Source: an uncultured Lactobacillus sp.
Lineage (GTDB): Bacteria; Bacillota; Bacilli; Lactobacillales; Lactobacillaceae
DNA length: 64,000 nucleotides
Assembly (NCBI GenBank): GCA_948500755.1
Contig: CAOOYH010000008.1
Coordinates: 1 to 64,000, forward strand
Direction: 5' to 3'
Part shown: one piece after another, positions 35,383-44,053 of the stretch
Numbering within the stretch: the first letter of the stretch is position 1
Layout of the letters: each line of letters begins with the position of its first letter
Translations under genes and position numbers: made by a program
Notes under the pieces: model-generated
The model's database searches: none
What the model was told of the DNA's origin: nothing
What the model saw: only the letters and a program-made list of their open reading frames with translations

Positions 35383-35952
35383 TTAGTACCAATTTATTTG
35401 ATTAAATGGGAAATACCGTAATTTTACCTCACCAATAATATCTTGTCTCTTGATAAATCCAATCATTCGGGAATCTTTAGAGACATTGCGGTGATCACCC
35501 ATTACAAAGTAACAATTTTTAGGAACGCGTTTTACATGATAAAGTTGTTCTAAACTAAAATTGTTAGTGTAAAGCTGACCTTTGGAAAGCTTTTTCTTGT
35601 ACTCAGTCAAATATGGTTCTTTAATTGGCTTCCCATTAATATACATTACATCATTTTTTGATTTAATGCTGTCTCCAGGCACTCCAATAATTCTTTTAAT
35701 ATATAGGGCACCTGGTTCATCTGGGGCTTTTAATATTACAATATCGCCCCGAGAAAGTTTAGAATGTCGTACTGCAATAACTCGGTCATTATTTTCAAAA
35801 GTTGGCTGCATCGATGGTCCACTGATAGTTTCATTAGCAAGTAAAAATCGAAATACAACTAAATATAATCCAATAATTATAATTGCTAAAATAAATACTT
35901 GTAGGAGCCAGTGACCAAAAGATTCAGCCGATTCAGTTTTATGTTTTGCCAT
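35383..35952 (-). CDS. lepB: Signal peptidase I
   Basis: Membrane serine protease that removes signal peptides from secreted proteins. The 189-aa protein has one N-terminal transmembrane helix (about 16-38). The catalytic Ser47 lies in SGPSMQPTF, Lys86 in YIKRIIGVPGD, and the box GDHRNVSKDSR follows. ATG 35952 is preceded by AAGGAGC; a longer in-frame start is rejected. It is a single-helix Gram-positive type. Confidence 0.95.
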   Translation of the reverse strand: MAKHKTESAESFGHWLLQVFILAIIIIGLYLVVFRFLLANETISGPSMQPTFENNDRVIAVRHSKLSRGDIVILKAPDEPGALYIKRIIGVPGDSIKSKNDVMYINGKPIKEPYLTEYKKKLSKGQLYTNNFSLEQLYHVKRVPKNCYFVMGDHRNVSKDSRMIGFIKRQDIIGEVKLRYFPFNQINWY

Positions 35953-36041
35953 ATTTTTGCTCCTTAATTTTTGCATCACTTTTATTATACCTGTTTTTAT
36001 TTCTTTTGAATGGTAAAATCATTGCATAAGGAAGATATAAA

Positions 36042-36770
36042 ATGAAGAAATATCAAAGTAAACTTAACAAATTAGACAAAGAACTCAATTATTTACCACT
36101 TCATGAGCAAGTGATTGCCATTAATAATATAATTACTAACCTAGAGAAGGGAAAAATTTTACAAAAATCACCTAATTCACTTGGCTTTTTACCCGATAGC
36201 TTAGATATAATGATAGAGAATACGGCAAGCAGCGAGAAGGCCCAAGAAGTAAATAATTTACTGAATAATTTTCGTAGCTTTCTTTCAAGAGAATACGGAA
36301 TCTGGTCTTTGCCAAATTTGGAAACTGCTAAGTTAATCAAACAAGAATATAATGTTAAATCAAGCTTAGAAATTATGGCGGGAAATGCATATTGGTCAAA
36401 AGCCCTAAGTGAAGTTGGCGTAAAAGTGATAGCGAGCGATTCTTTTACTTGGGCGAAAAGTTCAACAACGGGTGAATCTCCGATTTTTGCAACAGAAAAT
36501 TTGGATGCCCTAAGTGCGATTAAGAAGCATCCCGAAGTTGATCTAATTATTTGCTCTTGGGCGCCCAATTTTGGGGAAGATGACGTAAATATTCTCAATC
36601 TTTATCGTCAGCTTGATTATCAGCCAGTTTTATTATTTATTGGTGAAAAATTTGGAGCAACCAATTCTACTACTTTTTGGCAAGAGGCAAAAACTACGAC
36701 TAATAAAAAGGTTAATCGGAGTTTTCGAAGCTTTGATTTCATTGATGAAAAGGTGTTTGAAGTAAAATAA
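36042..36770 (+). CDS. Methyltransferase-like protein, function unknown
   Basis: A 242-aa soluble protein. Its C-terminal half looks like a Rossmann methyltransferase: LEIMAGNAYWSKALSEVGVKVIASD (about 110-134) aligns with motif I and the following acidic strand, and VDLIICSWAPNF (about 166-177) with motif IV. The glycine-rich GxGxG is replaced by AGNAYWS, so SAM binding is not assured. The N-terminal 95 residues are helical and unassigned. AAGGAAGAT precedes the ATG. It overlaps the next gene by one base. Confidence 0.72.
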   Translation: MKKYQSKLNKLDKELNYLPLHEQVIAINNIITNLEKGKILQKSPNSLGFLPDSLDIMIENTASSEKAQEVNNLLNNFRSFLSREYGIWSLPNLETAKLIKQEYNVKSSLEIMAGNAYWSKALSEVGVKVIASDSFTWAKSSTTGESPIFATENLDALSAIKKHPEVDLIICSWAPNFGEDDVNILNLYRQLDYQPVLLFIGEKFGATNSTTFWQEAKTTTNKKVNRSFRSFDFIDEKVFEVK

Positions 36771-37747
36771 TGAAAATAAAACGACTTATTCTTTTAATAA
36801 TTTCTTTTTTAGCTTTCTTAGGACTAGGCTTAATTTTGTCACGTCAGCAGTCCCAGAGAGCTGATCAAGTTTTAAGTAATAACGGTTTATCAAGCACATA
36901 TTATGTTTTTAATCCTAAGAAAAAACACAATATTAAACAGTTCCTAACTTATGTTAATAAAAATTTCTCTCATGATAAGGTGCAGATTCACTTTGAATCG
37001 GACTATATCCCAGACCGCGTTTTAATTTGGGCTAACTATAATTTGAAAAGTCAACCGCTTGCTAAGGGAAGTTCTAGGTACTTTAGTAAAAATGACTTTG
37101 ATGGAACAATTCCTTTTGCAGTTATTTCATCTGATACTAAACATAGAGTTGTAACCTTACAAAATAATCATTATTTAAAAGAGAATAATGATTATATCAC
37201 AATTATTGGTGAGTTAAAGAAAAATAATGAAAGTCAAAACGGTCAGGCTGTTTATTATCTTTCAACTGGAATTAACCAACCAACTGCAAAAGAATCAATT
37301 ACCAACTATAAGGTAGTAGTAGATGGGTTGAATAAAAACGAGGCGAATGCTTTACAACATTATCTCCGGGGAAGTATGCAGATTAAGGACTTTAGTAAAA
37401 CCTACAATAAGCAGCACGGGATCAGTCCAACTAAGAAATTAATCGGCGCAATTTTCTGTGTTGTAATTGCACTGATAGTTGCAGCAATTGCCGCTGTGCT
37501 AGCTGAAAATCCCGTAAATTTAAAATATGTTCCTGGCAAAATATGGGCTCATTTATTAGCTGATTCTGGTTTACGTTTCTTTTTAGCCAATGGAATAATT
37601 GTTATTTTGACTAGTTTAGGCTTACAAACGTGGAGTTTTTATTCTAATCATAGTCAGCTATATGTCTTATTTTTAGTCGTTTTTGCAATGCAGATTATTA
37701 CTTATGTATTAATGCTGCTGTTAATAAAAATTAAGAAGGAAAAATAA
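36770..37747 (+). CDS. Membrane protein with a large extracytoplasmic domain, unknown
   Basis: A 325-aa protein with an N-terminal membrane anchor (about 5-22). A predicted extracytoplasmic domain of about 200 residues (lysine- and asparagine-rich, no cysteine pairs or motif seen) follows. Three hydrophobic helices (about 222-242, 265-283 and 293-318) and a KIKKEK tail end the protein. It is sandwiched, with one-base overlaps, between the methyltransferase-like gene and the rRNA methyltransferase gene, so all three are translated together. Function not recognised. Confidence 0.7.
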   Translation: MKIKRLILLIISFLAFLGLGLILSRQQSQRADQVLSNNGLSSTYYVFNPKKKHNIKQFLTYVNKNFSHDKVQIHFESDYIPDRVLIWANYNLKSQPLAKGSSRYFSKNDFDGTIPFAVISSDTKHRVVTLQNNHYLKENNDYITIIGELKKNNESQNGQAVYYLSTGINQPTAKESITNYKVVVDGLNKNEANALQHYLRGSMQIKDFSKTYNKQHGISPTKKLIGAIFCVVIALIVAAIAAVLAENPVNLKYVPGKIWAHLLADSGLRFFLANGIIVILTSLGLQTWSFYSNHSQLYVLFLVVFAMQIITYVLMLLLIKIKKEK

Positions 37748-39138
37748 TGTCATTACCGATTGAGTTTGTTGAAAAATATAAAAATTTATTGGGAGAAGAA
37801 GAAAGTAGTAAATTCTTCACTGCAATTGATAGTCCAAGTAAAAAAGGATTTCGTTTAAACCCACTAAAGAATAATTATCAGGATGTGCAATATAGTCTTA
37901 AAGAACCAATTGAATTTACTAAGGACGGATATTATGGAGAAATTTCAGGGCGTGATAGTGAATGGACAGGCGGCTATGTTTACTCCCAAGATCCATCGGC
38001 CATGTATCCAGCAGTTTCTCTTAATGTAAAACCTGGCGATAAGGTACTGGATTTATGTGCTGCTCCAGGCGGCAAATCAACTGCATTAGCGAGTTTACTA
38101 GATGATACAGGGCTCTTAGTAGCTAATGAAATTTCAAAAAGTAGAGCAAAAGATTTGAGAGAAAATCTAGAAAGATGGGGAGCTACAAATGTTGTAGTCA
38201 CTAATGAAAGCCCTGATCGCTTATCAAAAAAATTAACCCACTTTTTTGATAAGATTTTAGTTGATGCACCGTGTTCTGGAGAAGGGATGTTTAGAAAAGA
38301 TCCTGCTGCGACACAATATTGGTCTCCTGAGTATGTTCTAACATGCCAAACTAGGCAAAAAGAAATTCTAAGTGAAGCAATGAAGATGTTAAAGCCGGGC
38401 GGAGAGATCGTCTATTCTACTTGTACATATTCTCCAGAAGAAGATGAAGAAATAGTAGCGTGGCTAGTTGAGAATTATCCGTTAGAAATCGAACCTCTTA
38501 AGCTCTATTCCGGAATGTCGGCTGGTAGACCAGATTGGTCAAAGTCTAACATGCCAGAATTAAAGGAAACGGTTAGACTCTGGTTTCAAAATGGAGTGGG
38601 TGAAGGACAGTTTGTTGCTCATCTAAAAAATATTGAAGAGAATCAAGAGATTTCAACTAAGGCTAAAAAGAGAAAGAACAAACGCCAGAAAAAGAGCACA
38701 ATTACACGTTTAAATAAAGATGAGATTAGTGTGGTTGCAAAAGTATTAGATAATTTTGCTCTACCATCTAGTTTAGAAAATTGGCAAAATGAGGTTTTGC
38801 AAAGTAATGGTCACGTCTTTGTACCAGCTCTTGACCCAGACATGCTAACTGAACTACATGTTCTAAATAATGGTGTTGAATTAGGGTTACTTAAGAAAAA
38901 GCGCTTTGAGCCGAGTCATCAACTAGCTGAGGTATTAGGACAAAAAGAACAAAAACAACTTATTAATTTTGAAGATAAGGTAGATTATGAGCGCTATATA
39001 CATGGAGAAACGATTAAGGTAGATAGTAATTTGCGCGGCTTTGTTTTGGTTGCTTATCAAGACCATATTTTCAGTTTTGGAAAAATTGGAAATGATCAAA
39101 TTTTAAAGAACTTCTATCCAAAAGGTTTAAGAAAATAA
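37747..39138 (+). CDS. RsmF/YebU-type 16S rRNA m5C methyltransferase (NOL1/NOP2/Sun)
   Basis: A 463-aa RNA cytosine-C5 methyltransferase. SAM motif I is KVLDLCAAPGGKSTALASLL near residue 99. The two catalytic cysteines are in DAPCSGEGMF and STCTYSPEEDEE. The C-terminal third carries the RsmF-type RNA-binding (PUA-like) domain (HVFVPALDPDM, RGFVLVAYQ). The exact target cytosine is inferred from the RsmF family. It is coupled to the upstream membrane protein and ends in a terminator. Confidence 0.9.
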   Translation: MSLPIEFVEKYKNLLGEEESSKFFTAIDSPSKKGFRLNPLKNNYQDVQYSLKEPIEFTKDGYYGEISGRDSEWTGGYVYSQDPSAMYPAVSLNVKPGDKVLDLCAAPGGKSTALASLLDDTGLLVANEISKSRAKDLRENLERWGATNVVVTNESPDRLSKKLTHFFDKILVDAPCSGEGMFRKDPAATQYWSPEYVLTCQTRQKEILSEAMKMLKPGGEIVYSTCTYSPEEDEEIVAWLVENYPLEIEPLKLYSGMSAGRPDWSKSNMPELKETVRLWFQNGVGEGQFVAHLKNIEENQEISTKAKKRKNKRQKKSTITRLNKDEISVVAKVLDNFALPSSLENWQNEVLQSNGHVFVPALDPDMLTELHVLNNGVELGLLKKKRFEPSHQLAEVLGQKEQKQLINFEDKVDYERYIHGETIKVDSNLRGFVLVAYQDHIFSFGKIGNDQILKNFYPKGLRK

Positions 39139-39163
39139 AAAACTGGCTGAGAAGCCAGTTTTT
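39139..39163 (+). terminator. Terminator after the RsmF-type gene
   Basis: A perfect stem, AAAACTGGCT/AGCCAGTTTT, with a four-base loop and T-run. Confidence 0.9.
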
Positions 39164-39168
39164 TTAGA

Positions 39169-39495
39169 TTAATCAATAAATTTAACAGCAGTTCCGTAAG
39201 CAACGACAGATTGCATATCGCCAGCAATTGAGCCTGAATCAAAACGCATCATAACTACGGCATTAGCACCCATTTCGGAGGCATTTTGACGAAGACGAGC
39301 AATTGATTGATCTCTTGATTCAGTTAACATTGACGTATAAGCCTTAATTTCACCACCGACAATACTTTTTAAGCCAGCACCAAAATCTCGAATTGCATTT
39401 TTGGATTGAGTTGTAACTCCAAATACTTCACCGATAATTTCATATTTTCTGCCCGGAATATTTTCAGTAGTTGTTACTAAAATTTGGTCTGCCAT
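39169..39495 (-). CDS. YbjQ/UPF0145-family protein
   Basis: A 108-aa YbjQ-like protein opening MADQILVTTTENIPGRKYEI, with GEVFGVTTQSKNAIRDFG and the GANAVVMMRFD strand near residue 78. Members form pentamers and have been annotated as putative heavy-metal-binding proteins, without solid functional proof. AGGAGGACA precedes the ATG. It is divergent from the DUF218 gene, and the two share a promoter region. Confidence 0.9.
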   Translation of the reverse strand: MADQILVTTTENIPGRKYEIIGEVFGVTTQSKNAIRDFGAGLKSIVGGEIKAYTSMLTESRDQSIARLRQNASEMGANAVVMMRFDSGSIAGDMQSVVAYGTAVKFID

Positions 39496-39516
39496 TTCTT
39501 TGTCCTCCTAAAAATA

Positions 39517-39596
39517 TTTTCTTAATTATACTGAATCAAAAACATGAAGACAATTATTTTTGTATAATTAAGAAAAAAGTAAGTACAGCTACTTAC
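39517..39596. promoter_or_regulatory. Divergent promoter region with inverted repeats
   Basis: A perfect 15-bp inverted repeat, TTTTCTTAATTATAC/GTATAATTAAGAAAA, has arms at 39517-39531 and 39562-39576, each containing a TATAAT for one direction. The ybjQ side has a good promoter (TTGTCT, 17 bases, TATAAT on the minus strand). On the plus side a palindrome GTAAGTACAGCTACTTAC (39579-39596) follows the -10 and precedes the ribosome site AAGGTGG. It could bind a repressor. Confidence 0.6.
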
Positions 39597-39622
39597 ACTA
39601 GAATAAGGTGGTGAAATGATAA

Positions 39623-40663
39623 GTGATCTTATCATTTTCAATTGTATTAGTTTTATTTTTACTGGCATTAGGAACATTTCTCTGGGTTTTAACCCACGAG
39701 AGGCGAAGTTTATGGTCAGGAATGACTTTAGTATGGACAATAATTACTTTTGGCTTATTCACAGCTGTTAGTTTACTAATTGCTGCTGAAGTTTTTCCTA
39801 TTACTCATCAAGTTATTTTGCTTATTTTTGTGCTAATTTTACTGGCAATAATGTTTTCCGTTGTGGCCTTTATTGCGACTTTGATCATTATGTTTATTTA
39901 CGATGGGATTAAGATTTTAATTCGCGAAGGTAATCGCTGGACCAACTTCTTATCGTTAGCAATGGGTATCGGAATTATTGCTTACTTATTTCTCTTTCCA
40001 TTAGTCGGAAAATTAACCCATAATAATTTTGGAACTTACATATATTTGTTTATTAACCTCGTAATAATTTATCTGATTTTTATTATGATGATGTATACTT
40101 TAACTTCTTGGATTAATCTAGTGAATATTAAGACTAAGAAGTTGGACTACGTGGTTGTACTTGGAGCAGGTTTAATGGGAAAAAAGGTAACACCACTTCT
40201 TGCTGCAAGAATCAATCGCGGAATAGAGGTATATCGTCGTAATCCTGGCTCAAAAATCATTATGTCAGGTGGACAAGGACCAGGTGAAGAAATTTCTGAA
40301 GCAGTGGCAATGGCAAAATATGCCGAAGAAAAAGGTATTTCGAAGCAAGATATTATTGTTGAAGATAAGTCAAAGACAACCAGAGAAAATTTGATTTTTT
40401 CACATAGATTGATGAAGCCAGATTCTCGTTTTGCCATTGTAACTAATTCTTACCATGTATATCGTGCCCTAGTTTTAGCAAAAAGATTAGGTCTACAGTG
40501 TATTGGCTATGGTGCAAAAACAAAGTGGTACTTTACCTTAAATGCCTTTGTACGTGAATTTATTGCCTACTTAACAATTACTTGGCGCTTGCAATTAAGC
40601 GTTGTGGGATGCATTGGATTAGGAGTTGTAGGATTAGCAATATTGAGGCAAATTATAAGATGA
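39623..40663 (+). CDS. DUF218 (ElyC/SanA/YdcF-like) membrane protein
   Basis: A 346-aa protein with five or six N-terminal hydrophobic helices (about 1-170). A DUF218 domain follows (YVVVLGAGLMGKKVTPLLAA, IIMSGGQGPGEEISEA, VEDKSKTTRENLIFSH, AIVTNSYHVYRALVLAKRLG). DUF218 proteins are linked to envelope or peptidoglycan metabolism (SanA, ElyC), but no activity can be read here. The start is GTG 39623, with AAGGTGG upstream at moderate spacing. Its stop overlaps the HAD gene start (ATGA). Confidence 0.85.
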   Translation: MILSFSIVLVLFLLALGTFLWVLTHERRSLWSGMTLVWTIITFGLFTAVSLLIAAEVFPITHQVILLIFVLILLAIMFSVVAFIATLIIMFIYDGIKILIREGNRWTNFLSLAMGIGIIAYLFLFPLVGKLTHNNFGTYIYLFINLVIIYLIFIMMMYTLTSWINLVNIKTKKLDYVVVLGAGLMGKKVTPLLAARINRGIEVYRRNPGSKIIMSGGQGPGEEISEAVAMAKYAEEKGISKQDIIVEDKSKTTRENLIFSHRLMKPDSRFAIVTNSYHVYRALVLAKRLGLQCIGYGAKTKWYFTLNAFVREFIAYLTITWRLQLSVVGCIGLGVVGLAILRQIIR

Positions 40664-41472
40664 AAAATATAAAAATAATCGCAATTGATGTTGATGGTAC
40701 ATTATTAAATTCTAAAAAAGAACTGACTCCAAAAGTAAGAAATGCAATTTTAAAAGCAAAAAGTGCAGGGATAAAAATTGTTATTGCTACAGGTCGACCA
40801 TTGAGCGGAGTAGAAAAGATTCTGACTGAGTTAGGTTTAAATGATCAAGAAGATCAATACGTCGTTTGTTTTGGAGGCGGAGTAGTAGAAACAACTGCGG
40901 GAAATGTCTTATTTGAGAAAAAATTAACCTATGACAATTATCTAGATTTAGAGACAATTTCCTTAAAATTAGGTTTACACTTCCATGCATCAGCACCAGA
41001 TAGAATTTATACCGCAGATCGAGATATTGGCGACTACACTTTATATGAGGCGAACTTAGTTAATTTAGGTATTTCGTATCGTACACCAGCTGAAATGAAG
41101 GATATTCCAATTATTAAGTGCATGTATGTAGATGAGAAAGATTTGTTAGATCAAAAAATTGCTGATCATAGACCTTTTGCTCATCTGGATGATGAAATTA
41201 CTTTTACTAAAACAGCACCGTTTTATTATGAAGCCAATCCTAAAGGTGTTTCTAAAGGAAATGCTTTAAAATTTCTTTGTCACAAATTGAATTTAAGTAG
41301 TGAGAATTTGATGGCTATTGGAGATGAAGAAAATGATCTAAGCATGATTAAACTTGCAGGTATTGGTGTAGCAATGGGTAATGCAGTGCCTGCTGTGAAA
41401 GAAGCAGCTCAAAGAGTAACAAGTGATTGTGATCATGATGGTGTAGCCGAGGCAATTGAAAAAATTTTATAA
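40660..41472 (+). CDS. HAD-superfamily Cof-like sugar phosphatase
   Basis: A 270-aa class IIB HAD phosphatase. The nucleophile/acid pair D10 and D12 is in AIDVDGTLL, motif II is the Thr in IATGRP, motif III the Lys in PKGVSKGNALKFL, and motif IV is GDEENDLSMI. The cap domain lies between motifs II and III, as in YidA/YkrA proteins. The ATG at 40660 overlaps the stop of the DUF218 gene. Substrate unknown (sugar phosphates or flavin/PLP precursors in relatives). Confidence 0.92.
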   Translation: MKNIKIIAIDVDGTLLNSKKELTPKVRNAILKAKSAGIKIVIATGRPLSGVEKILTELGLNDQEDQYVVCFGGGVVETTAGNVLFEKKLTYDNYLDLETISLKLGLHFHASAPDRIYTADRDIGDYTLYEANLVNLGISYRTPAEMKDIPIIKCMYVDEKDLLDQKIADHRPFAHLDDEITFTKTAPFYYEANPKGVSKGNALKFLCHKLNLSSENLMAIGDEENDLSMIKLAGIGVAMGNAVPAVKEAAQRVTSDCDHDGVAEAIEKIL

Positions 41473-41476
41473 GCAA

Positions 41477-41515
41477 ATAATAAGGCTTTTGGATTAAGTT
41501 CCAAAAGCCTTATTT
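41477..41515. terminator. Bidirectional terminator between the HAD and DUF2974 genes
   Basis: The stem AATAAGGCTTTTGGA/TTCCAAAAGCCTTATT lies between convergent genes. Confidence 0.9.
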
Positions 41516-41521
41516 AATTTG

Positions 41522-43117
41522 TTAACGATGTTTAGACGGAATTTTTGATTTTCTTTGTTTAAATAACTCCATTATTAGCTGGAAGAGGCCATAAATGATC
41601 AGTAAAATTCCTAAAATAATGACTGCTTGGCGACTGAAGTAATTAGGATTTACAATTACGATAACGCCAGCTGCGAAAGCAATTAAACTTTCAACCACAT
41701 CAATGATATTTTTGAAAATTCCATTTTTCTTATTTTTAACGATTACATTACGTAATCTGACATATGCAAAACCGATCAAGAAGATCCCTAGAACATAGTG
41801 AGCTAAGAAAGCCAATAAACGGTTATTAGAAATAATTGCAACAGCTAAGCCAAAAACAATGAGATAAGTAATAATAAAGAATTGCTTTGACTTAGGCACT
41901 AAATGGGAGTTAGCAGCTGTAACAATATGATAACCACTCCATCCAATACAAAAGACGCCAACTATTCCTCCAAATGCTCGATAGGCATAATCTGGAATCA
42001 TCAGGTTTACAATACCAAGAATAATTAATACCCATCCAATAATTGAATTGGGATTTATAAATAATTTTTCTAGATGAGTAGCTTTAATGCTATGCCAGAT
42101 AGTTTCCCATAAACTTCCGAGAACAAATCGCGTTCTTCTAGACGAATTAGTAAGAGAGAAAAGAATAGCGCCAAAACCACCAAAACCATTTTTATTAAGT
42201 TCTGTAATTTTGGTTGCTCCACTAGCTGCAAAAGCATTAAATAGATCATTTGTTAGGGCTTCACGTTCTTGAAGATTTGCTTCACCAATCCATTGATTTA
42301 TGATTTGATTATATATTTTAGAAGTTGGATTGCGATGAGCTCTAGTAATAAAGTGAGAACCCGATACTTCCCAGCTCATTGGATCATGTTGAGCTAGTTT
42401 TGGCCGATCACTAACTAAAATTGTTGGGGTAATGTTTTCTGGCTCAAAAAGCCGGCCAATGATACTAAATTCAGGCACATAACGTTTTAATTTATCAGTA
42501 ACTCCATCAACTTGAGTACTAAGTCCCGGACTATCAAAAGTGTAAATAGTTTTGATTTGATTTTTTAAGTCATCAGGTAGGTTAACTGCCGCGTATTCAG
42601 CAAGATTACCACCTTTGGAGTGGCCAGCTAAACTGTAGACTTGTTTAGTAGTCTTTAAAATATTTGTCAGATACTTCAGAGCATATTTTTGTGCACCGGT
42701 TGTTCTAAAACTAATTTCAAAATCTTCTTTCCAGCCAACTAAGCTGTCATCTGTTCCTCGAAAGGAAATAAAATTAGTATCATTATCTAGACTAATTTTG
42801 ATCGCAGAAAATTGTATTCTATCAGTAAGAACATCTACAAAGTAGGATAATTTCGCATCTCCAAAACGAACAGAATTTGCCATTAATTTTAGTAAATCTT
42901 GATACTTATAATGGTCGAGATGTTGATTTGAAGAATTAAAATATTTCTTAGCGGCTTCCTTTATTGAAATCTCTTTATTAGAATCAGGGACAATTCCGTC
43001 AAGATGAATATAAGAAAACGTGGCAATTACTAATGCATCAACTTCGTCAAAGGGTCGTACAGAAAGGGAAATATCGCCACGCCATTTTATGTAAGACAAA
43101 ATATTATTTGTATCCAT
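41522..43117 (-). CDS. Mbeg1-like (DUF2974) alpha/beta-hydrolase fused to HdeD-like membrane domain
   Basis: A 531-aa protein. Residues 1 to about 330 match the DUF2974 lipase-like family: NFISFRGTDDSLVGWKEDFE near 116-133, and the nucleophile elbow YSLAGHSKGGNLAEYAA with Ser167. Asp195 in YTFDSPGLS and a His (H254 or the GSHF histidine) are candidates for the rest of the triad. From about residue 348 there are six hydrophobic helices resembling HdeD/DUF308. The fusion suggests a membrane-tethered esterase. AAAGGACGGATG precedes the ATG. Confidence 0.82.
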   Translation of the reverse strand: MDTNNILSYIKWRGDISLSVRPFDEVDALVIATFSYIHLDGIVPDSNKEISIKEAAKKYFNSSNQHLDHYKYQDLLKLMANSVRFGDAKLSYFVDVLTDRIQFSAIKISLDNDTNFISFRGTDDSLVGWKEDFEISFRTTGAQKYALKYLTNILKTTKQVYSLAGHSKGGNLAEYAAVNLPDDLKNQIKTIYTFDSPGLSTQVDGVTDKLKRYVPEFSIIGRLFEPENITPTILVSDRPKLAQHDPMSWEVSGSHFITRAHRNPTSKIYNQIINQWIGEANLQEREALTNDLFNAFAASGATKITELNKNGFGGFGAILFSLTNSSRRTRFVLGSLWETIWHSIKATHLEKLFINPNSIIGWVLIILGIVNLMIPDYAYRAFGGIVGVFCIGWSGYHIVTAANSHLVPKSKQFFIITYLIVFGLAVAIISNNRLLAFLAHYVLGIFLIGFAYVRLRNVIVKNKKNGIFKNIIDVVESLIAFAAGVIVIVNPNYFSRQAVIILGILLIIYGLFQLIMELFKQRKSKIPSKHR

Positions 43118-43330
43118 ATTTCATCCGTCCTTTCTGCCAATTGTAATTTCATTATATAGATAAATGTTGTATTTTTTATTAACGAATTGCTAATAAAAAA
43201 GAAAATCACTTACTCTCCTTAAGTCTACCACATGGTAAATAAGGCGATTAAGTAACTTGCAGTATTGATAAATATTTGTAGCCAGTTTGAAATTAAAGAA
43301 AATTTTATTAATAAAATAGCTGGAAATAAA
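43118..43330. other. Intergenic stretch upstream of the DUF2974 gene
   Basis: No gene or recognised RNA. It should hold the minus-strand promoter of the DUF2974 gene, but no well-spaced boxes stand out. Confidence 0.5.
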
Positions 43331-43331
43331 T

Positions 43332-43365
43332 AAAGAGACTGAAAATAAAAAATCAGTCTCTTTTT
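43332..43365. terminator. Hairpin downstream of pyrE
   Basis: AAAGAGACTGA (43332-43342) pairs with TCAGTCTCTTT (43353-43363). It lies about 50 bases beyond the pyrE stop on the minus strand, with A-rich flanks that give a T-run in that direction as well as the plus one. Confidence 0.75.
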
Positions 43366-43390
43366 AAATTAACTATTTTTAAATTAACTA
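43361..43390. repeat. Tandem 15-bp repeat, two copies
   Basis: TTTTTAAATTAACTA occurs twice back to back (43361-43375 and 43376-43390) between pyrE and the terminator hairpin. It is probably a replication slippage product. Confidence 0.7.
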
Positions 43391-43413
43391 TATGATGATA
43401 ATCTTATTTAGAT

Positions 43414-44052
43414 TTAACTGTTAAATTTTTTACCCCAAGCCCATGGATCTTCATGCCAGGTTTTTAAAATATCATATTGGTCACTGGTAATATGACCGGA
43501 TTCATTTTCTTTTTTAAGTAATTCAGGATAAGAAAGAAGGGGAGTATATTTTACATTTGCCTCTTTAAAGTTTTCTTTTGCATCTGGCAAATAATAAGTG
43601 AAGATTGAAGCAACCCCAGCTACTTTTCCGCCATCTTTTTCAGTAGCTTTAACTGCGTTTAAAACTGATCCACCAGTGGTAATTAGATCGTCAATTAAGA
43701 CAATTTGATCATTTTCTGAAAAACGACCTTCAATTTGACGGCCTTTACCGTGATCTTTAGGTTTTGGACGAACATAAATCATTGGTAAATGTAATTTTTC
43801 GGCAACTAAAGCAGCATGAGGAATACCAGCAGTTGCAACTCCGCCAATAATAGTTGCTTGAGGAAATTCTGCCGTAATTAGGTTGGATAGATCACTAGCA
43901 ATCATATCACGCAGGTCTGGGTAAGAAACAGTTAACCGAAGATCGGTATAGATTGGTGAAAGCATTCCACTTGCATAAGTGAAAGGTTTATCAGGAGAAA
44001 TAGTAATAATTTTTTCTTTGATTAATTGACTAATAATTTGATCTTTATGCAT
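43414..44052 (-). CDS. pyrE: Orotate phosphoribosyltransferase
   Basis: Converts orotate and PRPP to OMP. The 212-aa protein opens with FTYASGMLSPIYTDLR near residue 24. It has the PRPP loop VLIDDLITTGGSVLNAV near residue 117, and the YVRPKPKDHGKGRQIEG flexible loop with catalytic lysines near residue 93. It lies one base after pyrF on the minus strand. Both are under the PyrR attenuator upstream. Confidence 0.96.
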   Translation of the reverse strand: MHKDQIISQLIKEKIITISPDKPFTYASGMLSPIYTDLRLTVSYPDLRDMIASDLSNLITAEFPQATIIGGVATAGIPHAALVAEKLHLPMIYVRPKPKDHGKGRQIEGRFSENDQIVLIDDLITTGGSVLNAVKATEKDGGKVAGVASIFTYYLPDAKENFKEANVKYTPLLSYPELLKKENESGHITSDQYDILKTWHEDPWAWGKKFNS

Positions 44053-44053
44053 G

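Noticed and set aside
35582..35914. 110-codon plus-strand frame opposite lepB
   Set aside because: Shadow of the signal peptidase gene, with no ribosome site.
36101..36598. 165-codon minus-strand open frame opposite the methyltransferase-like gene
   Set aside because: No ribosome site; the plus-strand gene has a good start, overlaps its neighbour in an operon-like way and shows methyltransferase-like motifs.
43361..43390. Tandem 15-bp repeat as an attachment site or origin element
   Set aside because: Only two copies, AT-rich, next to no integrase or replication gene; simple slippage is enough to explain it.
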